Assembly (NCBI RefSeq): GCF_002213415.1
Contig: NZ_NJGU01000010.1
Location: 221,929-285,928 of the forward strand
Origin: Herbaspirillum robiniae
Lineage (GTDB): Bacteria; Pseudomonadota; Gammaproteobacteria; Burkholderiales; Burkholderiaceae_D
Direction: 5' to 3'
Length of the DNA: 64,000 bases
Part shown: piece after piece, positions 29,793 through 38,263 of the stretch
Layout of the letters: the number at the start of each line of letters is the position of its first letter
Numbering within the stretch: position 1 is the stretch's first letter
Made by a program: the position numbers and the translations under genes
The notes under the pieces: generated by a model
Seen by the model: the letters and a program-made list of their open reading frames with translations, nothing else
Database searches by the model: none
What the model was told of the DNA's origin: nothing

Positions 29793-31910
29793 ATGTCTTA
29801 TCAAGTTCTCGCACGCAAGTACCGTCCCCGCAGCTTCGACACCCTGGTAGGCCAGGAACACGTCGTGCGTGCGCTGACGCACGCGCTGGAACAGCAGCGG
29901 CTGCACCATGCTTACCTGTTCACCGGCACCCGCGGCGTGGGCAAGACCACGCTCTCGCGCATCCTGGCCAAGTCGCTCAACTGCGTCGGCCCCGACGGCA
30001 CCGGCGGCATCACCGCCGCGCCTTGCGGCGTGTGCGAAGCCTGCACCGCGATCGACGCCGGCCGCTTCGTCGACTACATCGAGATGGACGCCGCCTCCAA
30101 CCGCGGCGTCGACGAAATGGCGCAGTTGCTGGAACAGGCCATCTACGCTCCCTCGAACGCCCGCTTCAAGGTCTACATGATCGACGAAGTGCACATGCTG
30201 ACCAACCACGCCTTCAACGCCATGCTGAAGACGCTGGAAGAGCCGCCCGAGCACATCAAGTTCATCCTGGCGACCACCGATCCGCAAAAGATCCCGGTGA
30301 CCGTGCTGTCGCGCTGCCTGCAGTTCAACCTCAAGCAGATGCCGCCCGGCCACATCATCAGCCACCTCGACAACATCCTGAACCAGGAAGGCATCGAATT
30401 CGATGCGCCGGCCTTGCGCCTGCTGGCGCAAGGCGCCTCGGGCTCGATGCGTGACGCCTTGTCGCTGACCGACCAGGCGATCGCCTATGCCGCCGGCCGC
30501 GTATCGCTGGAAGCGGTGCAGGGCATGCTGGGCGCGCTCGACCAGTCCTACCTGATCCGCATCCTCGACGCGCTGGCCGCGCAGGACGGCGCCGCCATGC
30601 TCGGCGTGGCCGACGACATGGCCACGCGCAGCCTTTCGTACAACGCCGCGCTGCAAGACCTGGGCACCCTGCTGCACCAGATCGCGCTGGCGCAGAGCGT
30701 GCCTGCCGCGCTGGCCGACGATTTGCCCAACCGCGAAGACGTGGTGCGCCTGGCGTCGCAGTTCAGCCCGGAACACGTGCAGCTGTTCTACCAGATCGTG
30801 GTGCACGGCCGTAACGAACTGGGCCTGGCGCCCGACGAGTACGCCGGTTTCTCCATGACGCTTTTGCGCATGCTGGCCTTCCGCCCGGTGAGCGCGAGCG
30901 CTTCGGCCCCGGTGCCCGCCGCCGGCAATGCGCCGGCCGCGCGCCCGTCCGCCCCAGCCGCTTCCGCACCCTCCACGCCGCGCCAGGCAGCCCCGCTGAT
31001 GGCGCCGCAGGCCGCCGTGACCAGTGCGCCGGTGAACCGTCCGGTGCCGGCCGCGCCGGCAGCAACCCCTGCGGCCGCAGCGCCTCAAATGGCTGCAGCA
31101 CCCCAGCCGGCCGCGGCAGCCAATCCCGCCGCATCGGCGCGCGACGCCGCCATGATGGCCGTGCGCGCTTCCCTCAAGGGCGGCAAGGCCCCTGCGCCGG
31201 CCGCCCGGCCCGCCCCGGCGGCTGCGCCTGTTGCCGCGCCGGCAGCACCCGTGCAGATGGCGCCGGCAGCGCCTGCGCCGTCCGAGCCGATGGCGTCTTC
31301 CATGCCGCCGGACATGCCCGAGCCGCCGTCGTTCGACTCCATCCCGCCCTGGGAAGAAGACGCGATACCGGCCGGCATCGACGCTCAAAAAAAAACTGAT
31401 TCGTTCATCCCGCCGGACATGGAGCCCGCCGCGGTTGCGGCCGCGCCGCGCGTCTCCGCGCCGCAACGTCCTCCGGCCACGCCGGCGCAGCAGCAGGAGA
31501 CCGCCCGCATCGCCGCCGAACTCGGCTGGGACGGCCATTGGCCGACGCTGGCCGCCAGCCTGTCGCTGCGCGGCGTGGCGCACCAGATGGCCTTCCAGAG
31601 CGAGCTGGTGCGCTGCGAGGGACTGGCGGGCGGCAACGTCTGCTTCCACCTGCGCATCCCGCTGGAGACCTTGCGCTCCTCGGGCAGCATCGAGAAGCTG
31701 ATCGCCGCCTTGTCGGAGCGCTTCGGCAAGGAGGTGCGGGTGGAGACCGAGATCGGCGCCGTGGCCGACACCGCCAACGCCGTGGCCGAGGCCGACCGCG
31801 CCGACCGCCAGCGCAAGGCCGAACACAAGATGCAGAACGATCCCTTCGTGCTGTCGATGATGCGCGAGTTCGGCGCATCCATCGTGCCGGGATCGATACA
31901 TCCTCTTTAA
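29793..31910 (+). CDS. dnaX: DNA polymerase III subunits tau and gamma (full-length tau)
   Basis: A 705-residue clamp-loader ATPase. Walker A is GTRGVGKTT (near residue 45-53), the zinc site is Cys in LNC...CGVCEAC, Walker B/DExx is IDEVHML, and the sensor 1 region reads TTDPQKIPVTVLSRC. Residues ~365-520 are an Ala/Pro-rich linker, and the C-terminal domain (~555-705) should bind the polymerase alpha subunit. A run of nine A at 31387-31395 (codons Q-K-K) followed by an immediate -1 stop suggests that a short gamma form of ~533 residues is also made, ending after the linker. It is followed by ybaB and recR, a widely conserved group. Confidence 0.95.
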   Translation: MSYQVLARKYRPRSFDTLVGQEHVVRALTHALEQQRLHHAYLFTGTRGVGKTTLSRILAKSLNCVGPDGTGGITAAPCGVCEACTAIDAGRFVDYIEMDAASNRGVDEMAQLLEQAIYAPSNARFKVYMIDEVHMLTNHAFNAMLKTLEEPPEHIKFILATTDPQKIPVTVLSRCLQFNLKQMPPGHIISHLDNILNQEGIEFDAPALRLLAQGASGSMRDALSLTDQAIAYAAGRVSLEAVQGMLGALDQSYLIRILDALAAQDGAAMLGVADDMATRSLSYNAALQDLGTLLHQIALAQSVPAALADDLPNREDVVRLASQFSPEHVQLFYQIVVHGRNELGLAPDEYAGFSMTLLRMLAFRPVSASASAPVPAAGNAPAARPSAPAASAPSTPRQAAPLMAPQAAVTSAPVNRPVPAAPAATPAAAAPQMAAAPQPAAAANPAASARDAAMMAVRASLKGGKAPAPAARPAPAAAPVAAPAAPVQMAPAAPAPSEPMASSMPPDMPEPPSFDSIPPWEEDAIPAGIDAQKKTDSFIPPDMEPAAVAAAPRVSAPQRPPATPAQQQETARIAAELGWDGHWPTLAASLSLRGVAHQMAFQSELVRCEGLAGGNVCFHLRIPLETLRSSGSIEKLIAALSERFGKEVRVETEIGAVADTANAVAEADRADRQRKAEHKMQNDPFVLSMMREFGASIVPGSIHPL
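31386..31399 (+). promoter_or_regulatory. Predicted -1 frameshift (slippery) site in dnaX
   Basis: Codons CAA-AAA-AAA-ACT contain A9. A ribosome or RNA polymerase slipping by one base would next read AAC-TGA and stop at 31397-31399. E. coli dnaX uses A-AAA-AAG followed by an equally close -1 stop; Thermus dnaX uses an A9 run with transcriptional slippage. A weak downstream stem GCCGC-GGTT-GCGGC lies at 31428-31441, and no strong internal Shine-Dalgarno was found. Confidence 0.7.
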
Positions 31911-32019
31911 ACGTCGACGATGCCCGCCCGTTGTAAATGCGGGCAGGCGGCGCGTCGGATTTGCAGGCGCCGCCGCCAAACGCGATAAAATTCGCTGAAT
32001 TGAAACAAGGAGCAATGCC

Positions 32020-32346
32020 ATGATGAAAGGTCAACTCGCAGGTCTGATGAAGCAAGCCCAGGCCATGCAGGACAACATGAAGAAGGCCCAGGAGCAGCTG
32101 GCCCTGATCGAAGTCGAAGGCCAGTCCGGCGCCGGCCTGGTCAAGGTCGTGATGACCTGCAAGAACGACGTCAAGCGCGTCTCCATCGATCCCTCGCTGC
32201 TGGCCGACGACAAGGACATGCTGGAAGACCTGGTCGCCGCCGCCTTCAACGACGCCGTGCGCAAGGCCGAAGCCACCTCGCAGGAAAAGATGGCGGGCGT
32301 CACCGCCGGCATGCCGATGCCGCCGGGCTTCAAGATGCCGTTCTGA
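32020..32346 (+). CDS. ybaB: YbaB/EbfC-family nucleoid-associated protein
   Basis: A 108-residue DNA-binding protein. The sequence [27 protein letters not shown] forms the long N-terminal helix of the YbaB fold, and the C-terminus ends in [11 protein letters not shown], the family tail. The dnaX-ybaB-recR order is conserved across many bacteria. AAGGAGC lies 7 bases before the ATG at 32020. The two consecutive ATG codons make the precise start uncertain by one residue. Confidence 0.95.
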   Translation: MMKGQLAGLMKQAQAMQDNMKKAQEQLALIEVEGQSGAGLVKVVMTCKNDVKRVSIDPSLLADDKDMLEDLVAAAFNDAVRKAEATSQEKMAGVTAGMPMPPGFKMPF

Positions 32347-32492
32347 ACGGCGCGCCGGGAAAAGATATCTGGTAGCGGGGCACACGTATGACACGCCCCG
32401 TCGATCCGGCCGATGCCGGCCGGAGGTTGTGGCAGTTCAGGTAGCGCGGTTTGCAGGTCCGTTGAAGTGCAGCATTGCTTTGTGGAGGCAAC

Positions 32493-32795
32493 ATGTTCGT
32501 CATCTCGATCACGTACACCAAGCCGGCGAGCGAAATCGATTCCTTGCTGACCGCGCACAAGAAATTCCTCAACCAGCAGTACGCGGATGGCGTGTTCCTG
32601 ATGTCGGGCCGCAAGGTCCCGCGCAGCGGCGGCATCATTCTGGCCGACTGCAGCGACCGCGCCGAGATGGAGGCGATCGTCGAATCCGATCCCTTCTATA
32701 TTGCCGGCGTGGCCGAGTACGAGATCATCGAATTTGTCCCATCAATGACGGCGGAAGCGCTTGAAGCCTTCCGCTACACCGTCGACCGCAACTGA
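32493..32795 (+). CDS. YciI-family protein
   Basis: A 100-residue protein of the YciI fold (MFVISITYTKPASEIDSLLTAHKKFL..., with GRKVPRSGGIIL and DPFYIAGVAEYEI). The conserved His and Asp of the family (AHKKFL, ESDPF) form the putative active site in this dimeric ferredoxin-like fold; the physiological reaction is unknown. The ATG at 32493 is chosen because TGGAGG lies just before it. It sits between ybaB and recR, an insertion into an otherwise conserved pair. Confidence 0.88.
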   Translation: MFVISITYTKPASEIDSLLTAHKKFLNQQYADGVFLMSGRKVPRSGGIILADCSDRAEMEAIVESDPFYIAGVAEYEIIEFVPSMTAEALEAFRYTVDRN

Positions 32796-32941
32796 ACCCG
32801 GAGCGGGCAGCCCAGCGCTTGCCGCCATGAAGAAAATCGCATGAACCCGGGCCTTTGCGCGTTCGATCAAGTCAGCCCCGCCGGTAGCCGCGCCAAGCGC
32901 CGGGCCGGCGCCGGCCGACGCATTCATCTACCGGATCCAGG

Positions 32942-33538
32942 TTGAAAACTCCATCCAGCCTCACCATCCTGACCGAGTCGTTGCGCCGCCTGCCGGGCAT
33001 CGGCCCCAAGACCGCGCAGCGCATGGCCTATCATCTGCTGCAGCATGACCGCGACGCCGCCGCCGAGCTGAGCAAGTCGCTCGCGCGGGCGCTCGAGACC
33101 ATCCGCCACTGCGCGCTGTGCAACACCTTCACCGAGCAGGTCATCTGCGAGACCTGCCAGGATCCGCAGCGCGACCACACGCTGCTGTGCGTGGTCGAGA
33201 ATCCGGCCGACCAGATCATGATCGAGCAGACCCTGACCTTCAAGGGCCTGTATTTCGTGCTGATGGGACGCCTGTCGCCGCTGGACGGCATCGGCCCGCG
33301 CGACATCCATCTCGAAAAGCTGATCACCCGCGCCACCGACGGCAAGGTGGCCGAAGTGGTGCTGGCCACCAACTTCACCAACGAGGGCGAAGCCACCGCC
33401 CACTACATCAGCGAAACGCTCAAGGCGCGCGGCCTCAAGGTCAGCCGCCTGGCGCGCGGCGTGCCGGTGGGCGGCGAGCTGGAATACGTGGACGCCGGCA
33501 CCATCGCGCGCGCCATGCTGGACCGGCGCGTGACCTGA
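32942..33538 (+). CDS. recR: Recombination protein RecR
   Basis: A 198-residue member of the RecFOR pathway, which loads RecA at gaps. It has an N-terminal HhH ([20 protein letters not shown]), a four-Cys zinc finger ([16 protein letters not shown]), and a Toprim domain ([27 protein letters not shown]). The start codon is TTG at 32942, giving the normal N-terminus; no in-frame ATG or GTG is suitable upstream. It ends the dnaX-ybaB-yciI-recR run. Confidence 0.94.
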   Translation: MKTPSSLTILTESLRRLPGIGPKTAQRMAYHLLQHDRDAAAELSKSLARALETIRHCALCNTFTEQVICETCQDPQRDHTLLCVVENPADQIMIEQTLTFKGLYFVLMGRLSPLDGIGPRDIHLEKLITRATDGKVAEVVLATNFTNEGEATAHYISETLKARGLKVSRLARGVPVGGELEYVDAGTIARAMLDRRVT

Positions 33539-33717
33539 GGCTTCGCCTGACTGTGGCGCCGGACTGAGCAAAATCTCCCGGATTCCATTCATCGGCGCAT
33601 TTTCTGCGGTTGCTTTCTCACAAGGCAGCAGAAAATTGCGCCGGGATCGTTTTATTCCATCAAATTTCTCCAATTGGCGCGACATCCTGCGCCTGCTGCA
33701 ATAAAATGTCGGCTTTT

Positions 33718-33747
33718 CCACATGCACGTACGACGTCATGCATGTGG
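33718..33747. promoter_or_regulatory. Candidate operator upstream of the CoA-transferase/ABC operon
   Basis: Perfect inverted repeat CCACATGCA-N12-TGCATGTGG. It lies in the 356-bp gap between recR and the CoA-transferase gene (33539-33894), just downstream of an AT-rich AATAAAAT that could be a -10. A looser dyad TTTTCTGC...GCAGAAAA lies at 33601-33636. No regulator gene is adjacent. Nothing else was seen in the gap. Confidence 0.5.
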
Positions 33748-33894
33748 CAGTGCAGCAGCGCTTACCGGGCGCCGCGCGCGTCGACCGTCGCGTTACCGCG
33801 CAAGACGGCCGGCCGCAGCGACAAGAATCGATAATCGGCAACAGGAGAAGCAGCGGAGGAGGCGAAGACGCCTGCGACGACCGCTGCGTGCAAT

Positions 33895-35142
33895 ATGACG
33901 ACAACCGCATCCAAGCCCGGCCCGCTGGCCGGCATCAAGGTGCTCGAACTGGGCACGCTGATCGCAGGCCCGTTCTGCTCGCGCATGCTGGCCGAGTTTG
34001 GCGCCGACGTCATCAAGGTCGAAGCGCCCGGCAATGGCGACCCGCTGCGGCAGTGGCGCGTGCTCAAGGACGGCACCTCGCTGTGGTGGTCGGTCCAGGC
34101 GCGCAACAAGAAAAGCCTCACCCTGAACATGAAGGACGAACGGGCCCAGGAAATCGCCAGGAAGCTGGCGCTGGAAGCCGACGTCATCATCGAGAACTAC
34201 CGCCCCGGCGTGCTGGAAAAGTGGAACCTCGGCTACGAGGACCTGAAAAAGCTGAACCCCGCCGCCATCATGGTGCGCCTCTCGGGCTACGGCCAGACCG
34301 GCCCGCTGCGCGACCTGCCGGGTTTCGGCGCGATCGGCGAATCGATGGGCGGCATCCGCTACGTGTCCGGCCATCCGGATCGTCCGCCGGTGCGCATCGG
34401 CATTTCCATCGGCGACTCCATCGCCGCGCTGCACGGCGTGATCGGCGCCATGATGGCGCTGCGCCACCGCGATGCCACGGGCGGGCGCTGGAACGGCAAG
34501 GACGGCGCCGACTGCGTGGCCGGGCAGGGGCAGATGGTGGATGTGGCCTTGTACGAAGCCGTGTTCAACATGATGGAATCGATGGTGCCCGAGTTCGACC
34601 ACGCCGGCGTGATCCGCGAGCGCACCGGCGGCGCGCTGCCCGGCATCGTGCCCTCCAACACCTACACCACCGGCGACGGCAAGAACATCGTCATCGCCGG
34701 CAACGGCGACGCCATCTTCAAGCGCCTGATGACAGCCATCGGCCGCGACGACATGGCCAACGACCCGGGCCTGGCGCGCAACGACGGCCGCGTGCCGCGT
34801 ACCGAGGAAATCGACATCGCCATCCAGCAATGGTGCGACACCCAGACCATCGACGCCGCGCTGGCCACGCTGCAGGGCGCCGACGTCCCGGTGGGCAAGA
34901 TCTACTCGGTCAAGGACATGATGAGCGACGCGCAGTTTCTGGCGCGCGGCATGTTCGAGCAGCATCACTTCGCCGACGGCACGCCGGTCAAGATGCCGGG
35001 CATCACGCCCAAGCTGTCCGAGACGCCCGGCCAGACCAAGTGGCTCGGCCCGGAGCTGGGCGCCCACAGCGATGAAATCCTGCAGTCGCTGGGGTATGAT
35101 GAAGCCCAAATTAAACGGCTGCGCGACGAAGGCGTGGTCTGA
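33895..35142 (+). CDS. Family III CoA-transferase (CaiB/BaiF/Frc family)
   Basis: A 415-residue enzyme of the class that transfers CoA between carboxylic acids through an aspartyl-CoA intermediate. Conserved: GIKVLELGTLIAGPFCSRMLAEFGADVIKVE, ENYRPGVLEKWNLGYEDL, and catalytic Asp D216 in QMVDVALYEAVF. The residues LSGYGQTGPLRDLPGF match the Frc/CaiB flavour. Acceptor acid unknown. It starts an operon with an SsuABC-type importer, so it may activate the acid that the importer brings in. The start follows AGGAGGCG-like sequence only loosely; the ATG at 33895 gives a normal N-terminus. Confidence 0.92.
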   Translation: MTTTASKPGPLAGIKVLELGTLIAGPFCSRMLAEFGADVIKVEAPGNGDPLRQWRVLKDGTSLWWSVQARNKKSLTLNMKDERAQEIARKLALEADVIIENYRPGVLEKWNLGYEDLKKLNPAAIMVRLSGYGQTGPLRDLPGFGAIGESMGGIRYVSGHPDRPPVRIGISIGDSIAALHGVIGAMMALRHRDATGGRWNGKDGADCVAGQGQMVDVALYEAVFNMMESMVPEFDHAGVIRERTGGALPGIVPSNTYTTGDGKNIVIAGNGDAIFKRLMTAIGRDDMANDPGLARNDGRVPRTEEIDIAIQQWCDTQTIDAALATLQGADVPVGKIYSVKDMMSDAQFLARGMFEQHHFADGTPVKMPGITPKLSETPGQTKWLGPELGAHSDEILQSLGYDEAQIKRLRDEGVV

Positions 35143-35257
35143 GAAGAAACTGAATACAGGTAAAAAAACAGGGAGGAGCCGGCGAGGGTCGTGCCTTCCT
35201 TGTGCCTGATGAAGCCGCAAGATGTTGCACCCATCCACGACTCACGGAGGAGACATA

Positions 35258-36295
35258 ATGAAATTCAGCTGGAAGCAGTTGGCAATCGCCGGTGGCCTGT
35301 TCCTGGCCGGCTACTTTTCGTTCAACGGCAGCGCGGGCGCGCAGGCCCTGGAAAAACCCAAGGTCTCGATCGCCGTCGGCGGCAAGAACCTGTTCTACTA
35401 CCTGCCCCTGACCGTCGCCGAGCAGCTCGGCTACTTCAAGGACGAAGGCCTGCAGGTCGAGATCTCCGACTTCGCCGGCGGCGCCAAGGCGCTGCAGGCC
35501 ATGGTGGGCGGCAGCGCCGACGTGGTCTCGGGCGCCTATGAGCACACCATCCTGATGCAGGTGAAGAACCAGCCCATCACGGCCTTCGTGCTGCAGGGCC
35601 GCGCGCCGCAGATCGTGCTGGCCGCCAACAACAAGACCATGCCCAACTACAAGAGCATCGCCGACCTGAAGGGCAAGAAGATCGGCGTCACCGCGCCGGG
35701 CTCCTCGACCAGCATCATGGCCAGCTACGTGCTGGCCAAGGCCGGCCTGAAGCCGACCGATGTCTCCTTCATCGGCGTGGGCGCCGCCGCCGGCGCGATC
35801 TCCGCGATCCGTTCCGGCCAGATCGACGCCATCGCCAACCTGGACCCGGTGATCTCCATGCTGGAACAGCACAACGAGATCAAGACCATCGCCGACACCC
35901 GCACCCTGAAGGACACCAACGACGTCTTCGGCGGCCCGATGCCGGCGGCCACGCTGTATGCGCCGGCGGCCTTCGTGCAGAAGTACCCGAACACCACCCA
36001 GGCCCTGACCAACGCCATGGTGCGCGCGCTGAAGTGGATCCAGAAGGCCGGCCCCGGCGACATCATCAAGGCCGTGCCGGAAAGCTACCTGCTGGGCGAC
36101 CGCTCGCTGTACATCGACGCCTTCATGAAGGTGCGCCAGGCCATGTCGCCGGACGGCTACTTCCCGCCGGGCGGCCCGGATACCGCACTGCGTACCCTGA
36201 AGGCCTTCGACGCGTCGGTGGCCGACAAGCAGGTGGACCTGTCCAAGACCTTCACCAACTCGTTCGCGCAGAAGGCCAACGCGAAGTACAAGTAA
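35258..36295 (+). CDS. ABC transporter substrate-binding protein (SsuA/TauA/NMT1-like)
   Basis: A 345-residue periplasmic protein with a signal peptide (residues 1-29, IAGGLFLAGYFSFNGSAGAQA). The body has the NMT1/SsuA fold: KVSIAVGGKNLFYYLPLTVAEQLGYFKDEGLQVEI, FAGGAKALQAMVGGSADVV, and DLKGKKIGVTAPGSSTSIM. Family members bind sulfonates, nitrate, pyrimidine precursors or aromatic acids, so the ligand cannot be fixed by sequence. CGGAGGAG lies before the ATG at 35258. ATPase and permease genes follow; the upstream CoA-transferase suggests a carboxylate ligand. Confidence 0.92.
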   Translation: MKFSWKQLAIAGGLFLAGYFSFNGSAGAQALEKPKVSIAVGGKNLFYYLPLTVAEQLGYFKDEGLQVEISDFAGGAKALQAMVGGSADVVSGAYEHTILMQVKNQPITAFVLQGRAPQIVLAANNKTMPNYKSIADLKGKKIGVTAPGSSTSIMASYVLAKAGLKPTDVSFIGVGAAAGAISAIRSGQIDAIANLDPVISMLEQHNEIKTIADTRTLKDTNDVFGGPMPAATLYAPAAFVQKYPNTTQALTNAMVRALKWIQKAGPGDIIKAVPESYLLGDRSLYIDAFMKVRQAMSPDGYFPPGGPDTALRTLKAFDASVADKQVDLSKTFTNSFAQKANAKYK

Positions 36296-36330
36296 TCCGC
36301 AGCCGCATTCCCGTGCGACGCGAATGAAAC

Positions 36331-36356
36331 ACAAATGCCCGGCAACGGGCATTTGT
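36331..36356 (+). other. Intra-operon hairpin after the binding-protein gene
   Basis: Perfect 11-bp stem ACAAATGCCCG / CGGGCATTTGT with a GCAA loop and no T-run. Such stems often protect the 3' end of binding-protein mRNA and lower expression of the downstream ATPase and permease. Confidence 0.6.
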
Positions 36357-36505
36357 GCATCTGAAGCGGCCACAAGAAGCACCCGCGGCGGATGCCGCAA
36401 ATGCAGCAGATGCCGCACATGCCGTACATGCAGCAACAAGCAACCCGCAGCAGCAAGCCGTACCCAACGCAACAACAACCGGGCGCGCCATCGGCCCAGA
36501 CAGTC

Positions 36506-37315
36506 ATGACTCCAGCACTCCTCTTCGACGACATCACCTGCACCTTCGTATCGAAGGATGACCGCTCGCAGCGCTACACCGCGGTCGCCAACACCACCCT
36601 GGCGATCGCGCCCGGCGAATTCGTTTCCGTGGTCGGCCCCACCGGCTGCGGCAAGTCCACGCTCCTGAACGTCGGCGCCGGCCTGCTGCAACCGTCCTCG
36701 GGCAGCGTCAAGGTGTTCGGCGAGCCGCTCACCGCCATCAACAAGCGCGCTGGCTACATGTTCCAGGCCGAGGCGCTGATGCCCTGGCGCAGCGCGCTGC
36801 AAAACGTCATCGCCGGCCTGCAATACCGCGGCCACAGCGAAAAGGAAGCCGAGGAACTGGGCGAGCAATGGCTGGCGCGCGTCGGCCTGCAAGGCTTCGG
36901 CGACCGCTACCCGCACCAGCTCTCGGGCGGCATGCGCAAGCGCGTGGCGCTGGCGCAGACGCTGATCCTCGACCCCGACATCATCCTGATGGACGAGCCG
37001 TTCTCCGCGCTCGACATCCAGACCCGCCAGCTGATGGAAAACGAAGTGCTGGACCTGTGGAACGCCAAGAAGAAGGCCGTGCTCTTCATCACCCACGACC
37101 TGGACGAAGCCATCGCCATGTCCGACCGCGTGATCGTGCTGGCCGCCGGACCCGGCACCCATCCGATCGGCGAATTCAAGATCGACCTGCCGCGCCCGCG
37201 CGACGTGGCCGAGATCCGCATGCATCCGCGCTTCGTGGAACTGCACCAGCAGATCTGGGACGTCCTGCGCGATGAAGTGCTCAAGGGCTATCAACAACAG
37301 AAGCGCGCAGCGTAA
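36506..37315 (+). CDS. ABC transporter ATP-binding protein (SsuB/TauB-like)
   Basis: A 269-residue ATPase: Walker A VGPTGCGKSTLL, Q-loop in MFQAEALMPWRS, signature LSGGMRKRVALAQ, Walker B IILMDEPFSALD, and the switch His in FITHDLDEA. It drives the importer with the neighbouring permease. The start is uncertain. ATG at 36506 (MTPALLFDD) gives the usual length but has no ribosome site; an in-frame ATG at 36392 would add 38 residues rich in Met, Gln and His (MPQMQQMPHMPYM...). The permease starts 24 bp downstream. Confidence 0.9.
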   Translation: MTPALLFDDITCTFVSKDDRSQRYTAVANTTLAIAPGEFVSVVGPTGCGKSTLLNVGAGLLQPSSGSVKVFGEPLTAINKRAGYMFQAEALMPWRSALQNVIAGLQYRGHSEKEAEELGEQWLARVGLQGFGDRYPHQLSGGMRKRVALAQTLILDPDIILMDEPFSALDIQTRQLMENEVLDLWNAKKKAVLFITHDLDEAIAMSDRVIVLAAGPGTHPIGEFKIDLPRPRDVAEIRMHPRFVELHQQIWDVLRDEVLKGYQQQKRAA

Positions 37316-37338
37316 GAAGAATCGAGAGAGTCGGCAAC

Positions 37339-38190
37339 ATGTGGAAATTACTGAAACCCAATCACAAGAACATCCGCTTCTGGCAGCTGCTGGTGCTGCT
37401 GGTGGTGCTCGTCGTCTGGCACGTCGCCACCCGCAACCCGCAGACCGCGTTCTTCTTCGGCGAGCCGATCAAGGTCGCGCAGCGCATCTGGGACTGGTTT
37501 ACCGTCGGCAGCGGCTCGCTGGAAGTCGGCATCGGCGACACCACCTTCTTCACGCTGAACTTCCCGGCCGAGATCTATTCGCACCTGCTGATCACGCTGA
37601 GCGAGACGGTGCTGGCCTTCATCATCGGCACCGTGTCCGGCCTGGGCGTGGGCCTGTGGCTGGCGCTCTCGCCGACCGCCTCGGCCATCCTCGATCCATA
37701 CGTCAAGGCGGCCAACTCCATGCCGCGCGTGATCCTGGCGCCGATCTTCGCCATGTGGTTCGGCCTGGGCATCTGGTCCAAGGTGGCGCTGGCCGTCACG
37801 CTGGTGTTCTTCATCGTCTTCTTCAACGTCTACCAGGGCGTCAAGGAAGTCAGCCCGGTGGTGCTGGCCAACGCCCGCATGCTGGGCGCCAATGCGCGCC
37901 AGCTGCTGCGTACCGTCTACCTGCCGTCGGCCACGTCGTGGGTGTTCTCCAGCCTGCACACCTCGATCGGCCTGGCCTTCGTCGGCGCCGTGGTGGGTGA
38001 ATACCTGGGTTCGGCGCGCGGCGTCGGCTACCTGATCCTGCAGGCGGAAGGCACCTTCGACATCAACACCGTCTTTGCCGGCATCGTGGTGCTGACCGTG
38101 TTCGCGCTGGTGCTGGACCTGGCCGTGGGCGTGATCGAAAAGCGCCTGATGAAGTGGCAGCCCAAGAGCGGCGAGACCGAGAAGCTCTGA
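37339..38190 (+). CDS. ABC transporter permease (SsuC/TauC-like)
   Basis: A 283-residue inner-membrane protein with about six helices. The cytoplasmic coupling motif is present as ARMLGANARQLLRTVYLPSA (EAA-type loop). It forms the channel for the substrate delivered by the binding protein at 35.3 kb. The last gene of the CoA-transferase/importer operon, it ends just before a strong bidirectional terminator shared with the convergent dehydratase gene. Confidence 0.92.
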   Translation: MWKLLKPNHKNIRFWQLLVLLVVLVVWHVATRNPQTAFFFGEPIKVAQRIWDWFTVGSGSLEVGIGDTTFFTLNFPAEIYSHLLITLSETVLAFIIGTVSGLGVGLWLALSPTASAILDPYVKAANSMPRVILAPIFAMWFGLGIWSKVALAVTLVFFIVFFNVYQGVKEVSPVVLANARMLGANARQLLRTVYLPSATSWVFSSLHTSIGLAFVGAVVGEYLGSARGVGYLILQAEGTFDINTVFAGIVVLTVFALVLDLAVGVIEKRLMKWQPKSGETEKL

Positions 38191-38204
38191 GCGACAAGGT
38201 GGGA

Positions 38205-38243
38205 CAAAAAAGAGGCGGACAGGTGTCCGCCTCTTTTTTTTTT
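38205..38243. terminator. Bidirectional terminator between permease and dehydratase genes
   Basis: Stem AGAGGCGGAC / GTCCGCCTCT with an AGGT loop, A-run on the left and T10 on the right, so it works for both convergent transcripts. The same stem recurs at 42979-43002. Confidence 0.9.
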
Positions 38244-38263
38244 GCGCTGCCGGTTTCAGAGGC

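Noticed and set aside
31387..31395. A9 run in dnaX regarded as a possible sequencing error
   Set aside because: The frame is intact on both sides with nine A, and the downstream domain continues normally, so the read length fits the full-length protein.
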